The position numbers and the translations under genes were made by a program. A stretch of 64,000 nucleotides of DNA from Acidobacteriota bacterium (GTDB lineage Bacteria > Acidobacteriota > Blastocatellia > Pyrinomonadales > Pyrinomonadaceae). Each line of letters opens with the position of its first letter. The stretch's first letter is position 1. The DNA lies in contig JAHBSI010000003.1 of the NCBI GenBank assembly GCA_019639195.1, positions 186,001 to 250,000 of the forward strand, read 5' to 3'. Shown here piece after piece: positions 43,771 through 52,652 of the stretch. The notes below the pieces were generated by a model. That model worked only from the letters and a program-made list of their open reading frames with translations, was not told the DNA's origin and searched no databases.

Positions 43771-44795
43771 TTTTTTGGGTGGGCGTCCGCATCGATCGGT
43801 TCGATCTGGATGTTTCCGCTTGTCGAAGTGAGTTTGATGACGGTATCGCTCGCCTGGCCGATCGTGCCAAAGATGCTTTTTACCGCGTCACCGGTGATAT
43901 CTTCAGTTGCCACATCCACCTTGAATCCGCTTGAGAACGAGCCGAAGCCGTAAGTCGCGGCAACCTTCGCCGACGAATCTTTCGGGAGTTTCAGCCGAAG
44001 ATTCCCATTCTGAGTGCTAAATCGATAGACGCCGCCATTGAGAACGCTGCCGGTGTAAGAGATGGCTCCGGAGATCGTGCCCGCGTCGATCTGGCGATGC
44101 ATCGTATCAACGATCGCGATGTTTCCGCTAAGGGTCTTTGCCCGAAATGTGTCGCCGGGCTTTGTCGGCTTTACTCCAAAGATCAGGACATCGCCCGTGG
44201 TCGATTCGACCGAGATCGCACCGGCGGAATCTTCGATGCTGATATTGCCGCGATTTACGAGTGCAGAGACGCCATCGGCAATGTTTCGGAGCTGCGTGCC
44301 TCCGCCAAATGTCGAAACCGTCACGCTTTTCACGGCCCTGACGCTCACCTCGACCTCGCGGCCTTTTACCGAAAGTGTAGTTCCGACCGGAGCTTCGATA
44401 ACAATGTCGTCATCGTTCAGGCAATCGCTGGGCGGAACGATCGTGCTTCCGACCGGACGCGGGATGGCAACGATCGAGATCCAGACGGGCGTTCCCGCGG
44501 CGTCCTTTTGCACAACCTTGAACTCAAATCTTGACCCTTCGCTCGTAAACACCCGAACCTCGCTGCGCGACCATGAATTCACCGAAAGTTTGCCGCGTAG
44601 GACGCAAAGGCCGAGGGTGACATCCGGATTTACGAGAATCGCCTTCTCCTGCGGGCCGGAAGCACGAGAGTCAGCAATCGGCATCGGCACCTTAGTGACG
44701 GGTGGAGCCGGCGGAGGCGTCTTCTGAGCCGCCGCCAAAACGGGCAGCGTGATGAGCGCGGCGAAGAGCGTAAGAGATCTAAGGGATAATGACAT
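43767..44795 (-). CDS. Exported DUF4097-like protein of the second sigma module
   Basis: The 342-residue protein has a signal peptide (SLRSLTLFAALITLPVLAAA) and a Pro-rich linker. A strand-rich body then shows the DUF4097 pattern: SALVNRGNISIEDSAGAISV, ESTTGDVLIFGVKP, AKTLSGNIAIVDTMHR, FSTQNGNLRLKLPKDSS and KLTSTSGNIQIEPID. It is likely periplasmic or surface-exposed. It is 19 bases after the anti-sigma stop, and thus the last gene of a sigma, anti-sigma and DUF4097 unit that mirrors the one at 14.6-17.9 kb. Confidence 0.75.
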   Translation of the reverse strand: MSLSLRSLTLFAALITLPVLAAAQKTPPPAPPVTKVPMPIADSRASGPQEKAILVNPDVTLGLCVLRGKLSVNSWSRSEVRVFTSEGSRFEFKVVQKDAAGTPVWISIVAIPRPVGSTIVPPSDCLNDDDIVIEAPVGTTLSVKGREVEVSVRAVKSVTVSTFGGGTQLRNIADGVSALVNRGNISIEDSAGAISVESTTGDVLIFGVKPTKPGDTFRAKTLSGNIAIVDTMHRQIDAGTISGAISYTGSVLNGGVYRFSTQNGNLRLKLPKDSSAKVAATYGFGSFSSGFKVDVATEDITGDAVKSIFGTIGQASDTVIKLTSTSGNIQIEPIDADAHPKN

Positions 44796-44814
44796 TATTC
44801 GTGGCGGGATGCTT

Positions 44815-45675
44815 TTACCTGAGGCTTGCTACAAGCTCCTGCTTCTGTGAGACCGAGTTTAGCAGATCGATCTTATCCTGATAGGCGCCGTAGAGAACCT
44901 GACGGGCTGATGCGTCCTTAGGATCCTTTCGAACCTGCGCTCGCATTTTCGCGATCGTGTTGTTCACGAGTGCCATATCGCGTTCGAACGCGATGCGTTC
45001 CGGCACGGCCATAACTGAATCTTTCTGCCCCTGGAGCGACTCCGAGATCCCGGCGATCGTACTCTCATAGTTCTGTTCGGCCGGATCGATCCGAAGCGAG
45101 GCGTTTGTTGCACGGACCGGCTCGCTTGCCGTGTAGACGGCCCTGACGGCTCGTGTTCGGGACGAGGAAGCCGGCCGCATATCGCTGAACTCCGTCTCCT
45201 GTGACTGCGTTGCGGCAACGGACGGGGCTTTATCGTCAGCAACTTTTGCGAGCACTGCGGCAGGCTGGCTTGTCGAGACCTTCGGGGCGGCCGCAAGGTC
45301 GTCTGCTGCGGGCTGTTTCGTAAGCCAAAAGCCCGTGCCGATCACCACGAACAGCAAAGCAGCGGATGCGACGGCAAACGATGGCCTCGCAAGAAGGGTG
45401 ACGGCAAGCGTTCCAAGTTTCTTGTACCACGGACGCTCGCGTTTCTGCGTCTCGATATGATCGTTGATCTTCGCCCAAAGCCGCTGCGTAGGAACCAGCG
45501 TGTCGAACTCTCGTGCAAGAGCGGGCATTACAACGGCGTCCTCAGCCTCGGCCTCGGAAAGAAGCATCGTGCAGGCATCGCAGGCATCGAGGTGCTCCGA
45601 CACCTCGGCCGAACGCTCGAGCTCAAGCTCGCCGTCAAGAAAGGCTTGTATTGTCCCAATATCTACACAATTCAT
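44815..45675 (-). CDS. Membrane anti-sigma factor with zinc-finger domain (second module)
   Basis: The 286-residue protein has an N-terminal zinc-finger-type anti-sigma domain. Its cysteine and histidine set includes MNCVDIG and HLDACDACTMLL (the HxxxCxxC motif). A single membrane span lies near residues 100-120 (SFAVASAALLFVVIGTGFWL). The extracytoplasmic part is helical and contains YESTIAGISESLQGQKDSVM and KDPKDASARQVL. It lies six bases after the sigma gene stop, so the two are cotranscribed, in contrast to the first module. It should hold the sigma factor until an envelope signal is received. Confidence 0.85.
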   Translation of the reverse strand: MNCVDIGTIQAFLDGELELERSAEVSEHLDACDACTMLLSEAEAEDAVVMPALAREFDTLVPTQRLWAKINDHIETQKRERPWYKKLGTLAVTLLARPSFAVASAALLFVVIGTGFWLTKQPAADDLAAAPKVSTSQPAAVLAKVADDKAPSVAATQSQETEFSDMRPASSSRTRAVRAVYTASEPVRATNASLRIDPAEQNYESTIAGISESLQGQKDSVMAVPERIAFERDMALVNNTIAKMRAQVRKDPKDASARQVLYGAYQDKIDLLNSVSQKQELVASLR

Positions 45676-45681
45676 CACTGC

Positions 45682-46245
45682 TTATGCCTTCCCGGAGTAG
45701 TACTTCGCGAATTCCTGCCTCGCACGTGCTACAAAAGTCCCAATACTTGCGACATTCAGATCCAGACTCTCGGCTATCTCCCTATATGAGAGGCCTTGCT
45801 GTTTTAGAACAAGGCAACTTCTGAGCGGCTCTTTTACGTGAGCCAGGGCCCGGTAAATGTCGTTCACGCCTGCATTTTCCTCAAAATCGCTCTCGACCGA
45901 ACCCTTCTCCTGCAGACCATATTCTTTGACGTAATTATCCTCCCGCGTGTTTGCTCTCATTGTACCGCGAACTGAGTTGCGTGCAAGATTAATTGCCACC
46001 CGGATCAGCCAGGGCTTAAGCATTTCGTCATTCGCGATCGAATCGAGGTGTTTGTATAGGCGGATAAACGTTTCCTGAGTTACGTCCTCGGCAAGCCCCG
46101 CATCGGCCACGACCGAACGGGCAGCACGAAAGACGGTTCGATGATGGAGCGCAAATGCCTCCTCGAACCCAATTCTCTCATTCGTTCGCGATGCCGCGGA
46201 TTGCTCGGACATTATGTCCACAACGATGTTGTAACTCTCGCTCAT
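45682..46245 (-). CDS. ECF-type RNA polymerase sigma factor (second module)
   Basis: The 187-residue protein has sigma region 2 (FALHHRTVFRAARSVVADAG, then AEDVTQETFIRLYKHL) and region 4 (LRSCLVLKQQGLSYREIAES, then NVASIGTFVARARQEF). Regions 1 and 3 are missing, as in ECF sigma factors. The start is uncertain: ATGs at 46266, 46245 and 46212 are in frame; 46245 is chosen. It heads the minus-strand unit with the anti-sigma and DUF4097 genes. The sigma itself is only distantly similar to the first module's sigma. Confidence 0.88.
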   Translation of the reverse strand: MSESYNIVVDIMSEQSAASRTNERIGFEEAFALHHRTVFRAARSVVADAGLAEDVTQETFIRLYKHLDSIANDEMLKPWLIRVAINLARNSVRGTMRANTREDNYVKEYGLQEKGSVESDFEENAGVNDIYRALAHVKEPLRSCLVLKQQGLSYREIAESLDLNVASIGTFVARARQEFAKYYSGKA

Positions 46246-46315
46246 TTCAGCATCAAAAAATGCCACTCATCAGTATTAAAACACCGCCGATCGCCTTAAT
46301 GTGACAAATTTGAGG

Positions 46316-47719
46316 CTAAAACGTAATAGTTTTCGCTCTGGAGTGGGTCGCAGGGGCGGCCTCAGCTCCGGATCTGACAGAGGTCAGGACGACGATAACG
46401 TCATTCGGACTTGTATCAGCCATACGTTTTTCGAGCCAGGAGGGTTCGAAAGAATTTGGGGTTTCGGCAAGAGCGAGAGCGGAAAGGCAGGCGAAAAGAT
46501 GTGAGCGCGAACCTGCAAGCGGCAGGTCGGAATCACCAACCGAGACGGTAAATTCGACTCCGGCCGACTCAAGGTCCGAAAGAAGCGTCGCAGCAAAGCT
46601 CATTGCCGCTTCAAACGCCGGATGAACGGTGGCCTTGCCGGCAATGCGTTCGCGAAGCGGCGGCAGATCCTCCGCGGGCTCAAATCCGCCGATAAAGATG
46701 CGTACGCGGGCATCGGTCTCGGCCGCAAATTCGCGGACCGTAATGCGTTGCGTGCGTGCCGTCGCCTTCCAATCGATGCGGCGGATTTCGTCGGCCGTCT
46801 CATAATCTCGCAGAAAAAGCAGGTCGTCACCGGAACCGCGTGTTTTGAGAGCTTCTCGGCTGCCGAGTGTCGATCGGATCTCGACATCCTCGTTCCGGGA
46901 GCTGCGACGCGGAAAGATGAGTATCTCAGCTTCGTTGGCGGCGAGCCTCCGCCTGTGACGAAAGAAACCGAATGGAAATCCCGTCGAGACCTCAAAATCA
47001 CTGATCTTGAAGCGTCCGCGGCGTGCAAAAACGTGCGAGACCTGCCGCTCGACCTTCCCGCCGGGCGCAATGTGCGAAATATGATCGAGCGTAAGGTTTG
47101 TGTGCGGTGCGGCTAGCAGGCGTTCTGCAATAAAATTCGGGAACGCGTCGCGGACCTCGTCTGCATTCTCGACCGTTTCGCGTTCTTTGCCGCGAACTTC
47201 CGCGACGATCGAGAACGCCGGTAAGAGGCGTTTGCGATTTGAGATCTCGAGCGCGATCGGGACGGCCTCGCCGGCGTAGATCGTTTCAGGAAACCGGATA
47301 CGGATATCGAGCTTTCGCAGGACGAGCCAACCAGCTACAAAACCCACGGTCGTTGCCGCAAGCATCACCGAAAGCACAATAAAAAGCAGGTTGTTGCCGG
47401 TGTTCCAGGCCGAAAATCCGACAACAAGCACGAGCACGACCATGACCGAACCGCCGAGCGTGAATTCGAACGGCAGGTTCATTTGCGACGCCTCACGGCT
47501 TGCTTTCTTTGCAAGCGGCGGAATCACAAAGATCAGGATCAGCAGGATGAAGATGAGCGAGAGGCCTGCGGCGATCGCCGCAAGCCGGGATCTGTTGGCC
47601 TCGTGTGCGTAGAGCGTAAGGCCGGCGAGGGCAAGCCCGCCGATGACGACGAAAATGCCGACCGCGAAATTCCGCAGGTCCTGCTTTGAGATCAGCTTTA
47701 TCAGCAGCCGAAGGTCCAT
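46316..47719 (-). CDS. DUF58 membrane-anchored protein
   Basis: The 467-residue protein has N-terminal membrane spans (about 18-40, 50-68, 88-110 and 112-135). The DUF58 domain lies in the second half, with the hallmark block LFLRDYETADEIRRIDWKAT followed by ARTQRITVREF. DUF58 proteins occur with MoxR AAA+ ATPases and von Willebrand factor A proteins in envelope maturation systems. The MoxR gene lies 111 bases upstream on the same strand, supporting a MoxR-DUF58 pair. The usual transglutaminase-like third partner is not in the window. Confidence 0.88.
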   Translation of the reverse strand: MDLRLLIKLISKQDLRNFAVGIFVVIGGLALAGLTLYAHEANRSRLAAIAAGLSLIFILLILIFVIPPLAKKASREASQMNLPFEFTLGGSVMVVLVLVVGFSAWNTGNNLLFIVLSVMLAATTVGFVAGWLVLRKLDIRIRFPETIYAGEAVPIALEISNRKRLLPAFSIVAEVRGKERETVENADEVRDAFPNFIAERLLAAPHTNLTLDHISHIAPGGKVERQVSHVFARRGRFKISDFEVSTGFPFGFFRHRRRLAANEAEILIFPRRSSRNEDVEIRSTLGSREALKTRGSGDDLLFLRDYETADEIRRIDWKATARTQRITVREFAAETDARVRIFIGGFEPAEDLPPLRERIAGKATVHPAFEAAMSFAATLLSDLESAGVEFTVSVGDSDLPLAGSRSHLFACLSALALAETPNSFEPSWLEKRMADTSPNDVIVVLTSVRSGAEAAPATHSRAKTITF

Positions 47720-47830
47720 AGAAGCTCGGCGCGCACTAAACGGCCGTCACACCTCGAAGATACACTGTCATCCGCTTCCGCCATTAATGCGGAACGGCCA
47801 AAGAGCTTGCTATAAGAAATTTTCGGTGAT

Positions 47831-48826
47831 TCAGACCGGCACTTCGACGGAATCGATGATCGATGTCAGGATGCGTTCCGCTTCGCGTATGCGGGCCGTT
47901 CCGGCGGAAATGCGTGTGCCGACGAGAATGCGGTGAGCGAAGCAGGGAATTACCAGATGCTTGATGTCGTCCGGAATGCAGAAACTTCGGCCTTCGATAA
48001 CGGCATTTGCCTGAGCCGCCCGGAAAAGGGCGAGCGAACCGCGAGGGCTGATGCCGAGTTCGAGCGATTCGTGCGTGCGCGTCGCCTCGACGATCTTCAG
48101 AAGATAATCGACCAGAACGTCATCGACGCGAATTTGCCCCACGCTCTCCTGCATTTCCAGCAATTCCTGAGCGCTCATCACGGCAGAAACGCCGTCGAGC
48201 GGATCGCCTTCGAGACGGTCTAACAGAATCTCACGTTCCTCGGAATGCGTCGGGTAACCCAAATTCAGCCGCAGCAGAAAGCGGTCGAGCTGCGATTCCG
48301 GCAGCGGGAACGTGCCGTGATGCTCGGACGGGTTCTGCGTCGCGATGACGATAAACGGGTCGGGCAGCGGCCTTGTGACGCCTTCTGCAGTGACCTGCAT
48401 TTCGGCCATCGCTTCAAGAAGCGCGGACTGTGTCTTTGGCGTCGCGCGGTTAATTTCGTCCGCGAGGACAAGATTTGCGAAGATCGGGCCCGGCTTCCAC
48501 TCGAATTCGCCGGTCCGCTGATTAAAGACCGAAAGGCCGGTCACATCTGACGGCAGAAGGTCGGACGTGAACTGGATACGCTGAAACGCGAGATCAAAAG
48601 CCCTTGCAAAGGCATTCGCAAGCGTCGTCTTGCCGATGCCCGGAACGTCTTCGATAAGCAGATGCCCGCCGGCAATGATCGCAACGAGGGCGTGTCGGAT
48701 GTTCTCGGGCTTGCCTTTAATGACCGTCCCGACCGCGTCGCAGACCTCGGCGAGCTTGCGGCTCGCGGAATTGTCCGTGACGACGGTGAACGGTTTTGGC
48801 GATCTTGATGCGATCCAGTCTCTCAT
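47831..48826 (-). CDS. MoxR-type AAA+ ATPase
   Basis: The 331-residue protein has Walker A HLLIEDVPGIGKTTLANAFA, Walker B NLVLADEINRATPKTQSALL, the sensor IVIATQNPSEHHGTFPLPES and the C-terminal lid with LGISPRGSLALFRAAQ. MoxR ATPases act as chaperone-like remodelers of metal-dependent or cell-envelope proteins. The adjacent DUF58 gene is the expected partner. It is divergent from the pilin gene to the right. Confidence 0.92.
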   Translation of the reverse strand: MRDWIASRSPKPFTVVTDNSASRKLAEVCDAVGTVIKGKPENIRHALVAIIAGGHLLIEDVPGIGKTTLANAFARAFDLAFQRIQFTSDLLPSDVTGLSVFNQRTGEFEWKPGPIFANLVLADEINRATPKTQSALLEAMAEMQVTAEGVTRPLPDPFIVIATQNPSEHHGTFPLPESQLDRFLLRLNLGYPTHSEEREILLDRLEGDPLDGVSAVMSAQELLEMQESVGQIRVDDVLVDYLLKIVEATRTHESLELGISPRGSLALFRAAQANAVIEGRSFCIPDDIKHLVIPCFAHRILVGTRISAGTARIREAERILTSIIDSVEVPV

Positions 48827-48930
48827 TCAGCTAAGGCTCAAATGCGGCCCGTAAAAGTATTTTAGCCGAAAGAGACGCTTTACTGCATCAAAAAGTTGCC
48901 GGTATTGTGCTCGGCCGAGACCGCCGTTCT

Positions 48931-48959
48931 TTGAAAAGAACCGCAAAACCGTCTAGAAT
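48931..48959 (+). promoter_or_regulatory. Sigma-70 promoter of the pilin-like gene
   Basis: TTGAAA (48931-48936) and TAGAAT (48954-48959) are each one or two bases from consensus and exactly 17 bases apart. The pilin start codon follows 57 bases after the -10 element. Confidence 0.65.
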
Positions 48960-49016
48960 TTGGAACAAACAGCCCTGGGCCGTCGTGCAGATGGTTTAGT
49001 AAAGCACCGATAAATT

Positions 49017-49496
49017 ATGAAAGCTATTCGCCGTGCCTTGCGTGATGAACGCGGATTCAACCTTATCGAGCTGATGATCGTCATCGCGATCATCGCCCTT
49101 CTCATCGCTGTCGGCGGCATCGGTTGGAGCGCAATGATCCGCAGCGGCAACGAGACCGCAGCCGCACAGACGCTTGACCGCCTGAAGGTCTATCAGGCAC
49201 AGTACGCGGCCGGAAATAAGGGCAAATTCGCGACATTCGACGATCTCGTTACAAAGGGGCTTCTCGATGAGGGCTTCAAGGGCGAGACCCCGACGGTGAA
49301 CGGATATGTCTATAAGCTCACGATCGAACAGCCTTCAGGTGCAAAACCGGCATTCTTCAGCGTGACGGCCGACCCGCAGGTCGGAGAAGGCGTCCGCGCG
49401 ACCGGCAGCATCCACTACTACACCGACTCCGCTTTGAGTACAATAAAACGTACGGACGAGAATCGCTCCGCCAAGGCCGACGATCCGTCCCTCTAA
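49017..49496 (+). CDS. Type IV pilin-like / pseudopilin protein
   Basis: The 159-residue protein has a short charged leader (MKAIRRALRDERG) followed by FNLIELMIVIAIIALLIAVG. This is the class III prepilin signal, cleaved between Gly and Phe with N-methylation of Phe, and the conserved Glu at position 5 of the mature protein is present. The body is a small globular pilin domain with no disulfide cysteines. It could be a major or minor pilin or a type II secretion pseudopilin. No pilus assembly genes are nearby; it stands alone behind its own promoter, just before the tRNA. Confidence 0.88.
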   Translation: MKAIRRALRDERGFNLIELMIVIAIIALLIAVGGIGWSAMIRSGNETAAAQTLDRLKVYQAQYAAGNKGKFATFDDLVTKGLLDEGFKGETPTVNGYVYKLTIEQPSGAKPAFFSVTADPQVGEGVRATGSIHYYTDSALSTIKRTDENRSAKADDPSL

Positions 49497-49510
49497 CCTG
49501 CCCGCAACGT

Positions 49511-49585
49511 GCCGTCTTAGCTCAGTGGTAGAGCACTCGCTTCACACGCGATAGGTCAGAAGTTCAAATCTTCTAGACGGCACCA
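49511..49585 (+). tRNA. tRNA-Val (anticodon CAC), CCA encoded
   Basis: Acceptor GCCGTCT pairs with AGACGGC, and D arm GCTC/GAGC and T arm AGAAG/CTTCT around TTCAAAT are intact. The anticodon loop TTCACAC gives CAC, reading Val codon GTG. The 3' ACCA is encoded. The 3' end is a common integration site for mobile elements, and a type I restriction system starts 290 bases downstream. Confidence 0.93.
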
Positions 49586-49874
49586 ATAGAATCAACAACT
49601 TACGGGCTCTAACCAAGTGCCCAATTTAGCTGTCACACCCATTTTCACACCTTTGAGCTCGAACAATAGCTCAGGCAGGCTAATCTAGAAGATCAAAACG
49701 GTTCGAATTAACGAATCAAGCGATTGGATTTCAAACGAATGTCATTACCGAAACTTGGCTTTGGAGGCACGATTGATTAGCTATTCGATGAGGTTCGTAT
49801 ATCTGCTTAAGAATAGTAACGAACCGCAGACCATCGTACTAGCTAATAACTTCTGCTAGAATACTTTCTCCGAT
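49586..49874. other. Gene-free stretch between the tRNA and hsdR
   Basis: About 290 bases without a gene. On the minus strand, a frame from about 49680 reads ISLPELLFELKGVKMGVTAK and continues to a stop at about 49597. This could be a decayed end of an integrase or other gene; it is too short to assign. A TAGAAT at 49857-49862 lies only 12 bases before the hsdR ATG and may be its -10. Confidence 0.35.
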
Positions 49875-52652
49875 ATGCCGAACCAGAATCCCGAGCAGAT
49901 CGCCCGCGATAATATCGACAAGCTTCTTGTGGCTTGCGGTTGGATCGTCCAAAGCAGGAATTCGGTCGATCTTAATGCGGGACTGGGCGTTGCGGTTCGC
50001 GAATACCCGACGGATGTCGGCCCGGCGGACTATGTGCTGTTCGTTGGCGGAGAGCCGCGTGGTGTGATTGAGGCTAAGCCGGAAAATCAAGGCGTTCACC
50101 TTACACAGGTCGAAGACCAGTCCGCTGGTTACGCAAATTCGAAACTGAAATACCTTGAAAATAATCCGCTGTCATTTGTTTACGAAAGCACGGGCACGCT
50201 TACGCGGTTCACTGATTACCGGGACAAGAAACCTCGTTCGCGTCCGGTATTTGCTTTTCACCGGCCTGAAACGTTACACGAACTTTCGAAAGAGAGCGAT
50301 ACGCTACGGAACCGTCTGCTCGAATTGCCGGAGTTGCCGACGCATGGGCTGCGTGATTGCCAGATAAAGGCGATCACCAATCTGGAAGCATCTTTCAAAG
50401 AAAACCGTCCAAAGGCTCTGATACAAATGGCGACGGGTTCGGGAAAGACCTTCACCGCTATCACTTTCATTTATCGGCTTCTCAAGTACGCGAACGCAAA
50501 ACGCGTACTCTTCCTCGTTGATACGCGAAACCTTGGTGAACAGGCCGAGCAAGAATTTATGGCCTATCTGCCGAACGACGACAACCGCAAATTCACCGAG
50601 CTATACGGTGTTCACCGGCTTAGGTCACCATTTTTTCCGCCCGACAGTCAGGTTTACATCAGCACGATCCAACGGCTTTACTCGGTGCTCAAGGGTGAGG
50701 ATCTTGACCCATCGAGCGAGGAAGAGAACCCCAACGAGGTTTCCTGGCAGCCAAAGGCGCCGATGCCGGTCGAGTACAGCGAACGGCTTCCGATCGAGTT
50801 TTTCGATTTTATAGTGATAGACGAATGTCACCGCTCGATCTACAACCTTTGGAAGCAAGTGCTCGAATACTTTGACGCGTTTGAGGTCGGCCTCACGGCG
50901 ACGCCGGACAATCGAACCTTCGGATACTTCAATCAGAATGTCGTCAGCGAATACACACATCAGCAAGCGGTCTTGGATGGCGTAAATGTCGGATTCGATA
51001 CTTACCTGATCGATACGGAAATTACGCGACAGGGTGCATCGCTTTGGAAAGGCGAGTATGTGGATCATCGGGAAAAGCTCTCGCGAAAGAAGCGATGGGG
51101 ACAACTTGACGAAGACATGGTTTACAACGAGCGGCAGCTTGATAGATCGGTCGTCAACCCAAACCAGATCCGTCTTGTCGTCAAAACCTTCCGTGAGCAT
51201 TTACCCAATCTTTTCCCGGACCGGAAAGACGAAAACGGAAAGTTCGAAGTCCCAAAAACACTGATCTTTGCAAAGACCGACAGCCACGCGGATGACATTA
51301 TCAACATTGTTCGCGAAGAATTTGCGGAAGAGAACCAGTTCTGCAAAAAGGTCACCTACAAAACCGAAGAAGACCCGAAGTCGGTATTGACCAGTTTTAG
51401 GAACGACTATTATCCACGTATCGCTGTTACGGTTGATATGATCGCGACCGGCACGGATGTAAAGCCTCTGGAAGTCCTTCTGTTTATGCGCGATGTTCGC
51501 AGCCGCAATTACTTTGAGCAAATGAAAGGCCGCGGAACGCGTACCATCGAACTTGACGACCTGAGAAAGGTCACGCCGACGGCTAAATTTACAAAAGATC
51601 ATTTCGTGATCGTCGATGCGGTCGGTGTGAGTAAGAGCTGCAAGACCGACAGCCGTCCGCTCGACAAAAAGCCGGGCGTGAATATCAAGGACCTGATGAT
51701 GGCGGTTGCGGTCGGCAACCGGGATGAGGAAACTTTTTCAACGCTCGCGAGCCGGCTTATCCGCCTTGGCAAACAGATAACAGCAGTACAAGCCGAGCAG
51801 TTCAAGGAAATGGCGGGCGGCAAGAGCATTCATGATGTCGCGGAATCGCTACTTGCGGCTTACGACCCGGACAAGATCGAAACCATCCGCGAGCAAGCGC
51901 GCCAGGCCGATCCGCAGGCTTCTGAGGACAATATCGAATCGGCCGTCACCGCAAAACAAAAAGAGCTGATCGAGGCGGCGGCGCGGCCCGTAACCGGAAA
52001 GCTGACTGACTTTGTCGAGAAAGTTCGCAAAGACCTGTATCAGATAATCGACACCGTTAACCCGGATAAATTGGTAAATGTCGGCTGGGACAAGGACAAC
52101 GTTCAAAACGCCAACGCGTTGATCGACGATTTTGCCGCGTGGATCGCGGAACATAAGGACGAGATAACCGCGCTTCAGATATTTTATTCGCAGCCGTATC
52201 GCCGCCGCGAGCTTACTTACAAAATGATAAAGGACCTCGCCGAGCAGATCAGGCTCGACCGCCCTCTGCTTTCTCCGCTGAATGTCTGGCGGGCCTATGA
52301 GCAACTCGGCGAAAAGGACGGCTCTCCGAGATCGGAACTGACGGCACTGGTCGCTCTTATCCGAAAGGTTTGCGGCATTGACGAAAAGCTGACCGATTAC
52401 TCAAAAACGATCGACCGTAATTTCGCACGCTGGGTATTCGACAAACAATCGGGCTCGGTGAAGTACAACGAGGAACAGATGGCGTGGCTGCATATGATCA
52501 AGGAACACATCGCCAATTCCTTCCACATCGAACGCGAAGACTTCGAAACCGTCCCGTTCGCTCCCGCCGGCGGTCTTGGAAAAATGTATCAGCTTTTTGG
52601 CAGCGATATGGATTCGATTCTTAACGAAATGAACGAGGCACTGGCGGCGTGA
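49875..52652 (+). CDS. hsdR: Type I restriction enzyme, restriction (R) subunit
   Basis: The 925-residue protein has the PD-(D/E)xK nuclease motif in its N-terminus (D52 in GPADYVLFVG, E66 and K68 in GVIEAKPEN). A superfamily 2 helicase core follows: Walker A MATGSGKTFTA near 185, DECH in VIDECHRSIYN near 315, and the ATGTDVKPLEVLLFMRDVRS block. The C-terminal EcoEI-type domain is present. The R subunit translocates DNA using ATP and cuts unmodified DNA at a distance. It overlaps the hsdS start by four bases (GTGA), so R-S-M is an operon, starting 290 bases after tRNA-Val. Confidence 0.95.
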   Translation: MPNQNPEQIARDNIDKLLVACGWIVQSRNSVDLNAGLGVAVREYPTDVGPADYVLFVGGEPRGVIEAKPENQGVHLTQVEDQSAGYANSKLKYLENNPLSFVYESTGTLTRFTDYRDKKPRSRPVFAFHRPETLHELSKESDTLRNRLLELPELPTHGLRDCQIKAITNLEASFKENRPKALIQMATGSGKTFTAITFIYRLLKYANAKRVLFLVDTRNLGEQAEQEFMAYLPNDDNRKFTELYGVHRLRSPFFPPDSQVYISTIQRLYSVLKGEDLDPSSEEENPNEVSWQPKAPMPVEYSERLPIEFFDFIVIDECHRSIYNLWKQVLEYFDAFEVGLTATPDNRTFGYFNQNVVSEYTHQQAVLDGVNVGFDTYLIDTEITRQGASLWKGEYVDHREKLSRKKRWGQLDEDMVYNERQLDRSVVNPNQIRLVVKTFREHLPNLFPDRKDENGKFEVPKTLIFAKTDSHADDIINIVREEFAEENQFCKKVTYKTEEDPKSVLTSFRNDYYPRIAVTVDMIATGTDVKPLEVLLFMRDVRSRNYFEQMKGRGTRTIELDDLRKVTPTAKFTKDHFVIVDAVGVSKSCKTDSRPLDKKPGVNIKDLMMAVAVGNRDEETFSTLASRLIRLGKQITAVQAEQFKEMAGGKSIHDVAESLLAAYDPDKIETIREQARQADPQASEDNIESAVTAKQKELIEAAARPVTGKLTDFVEKVRKDLYQIIDTVNPDKLVNVGWDKDNVQNANALIDDFAAWIAEHKDEITALQIFYSQPYRRRELTYKMIKDLAEQIRLDRPLLSPLNVWRAYEQLGEKDGSPRSELTALVALIRKVCGIDEKLTDYSKTIDRNFARWVFDKQSGSVKYNEEQMAWLHMIKEHIANSFHIEREDFETVPFAPAGGLGKMYQLFGSDMDSILNEMNEALAA

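Noticed and set aside
49586..49700. Integrase gene fragment next to the tRNA
   Set aside because: Only about 30 codons are open on the minus strand, with no active-site residue visible, so an integrase cannot be claimed.
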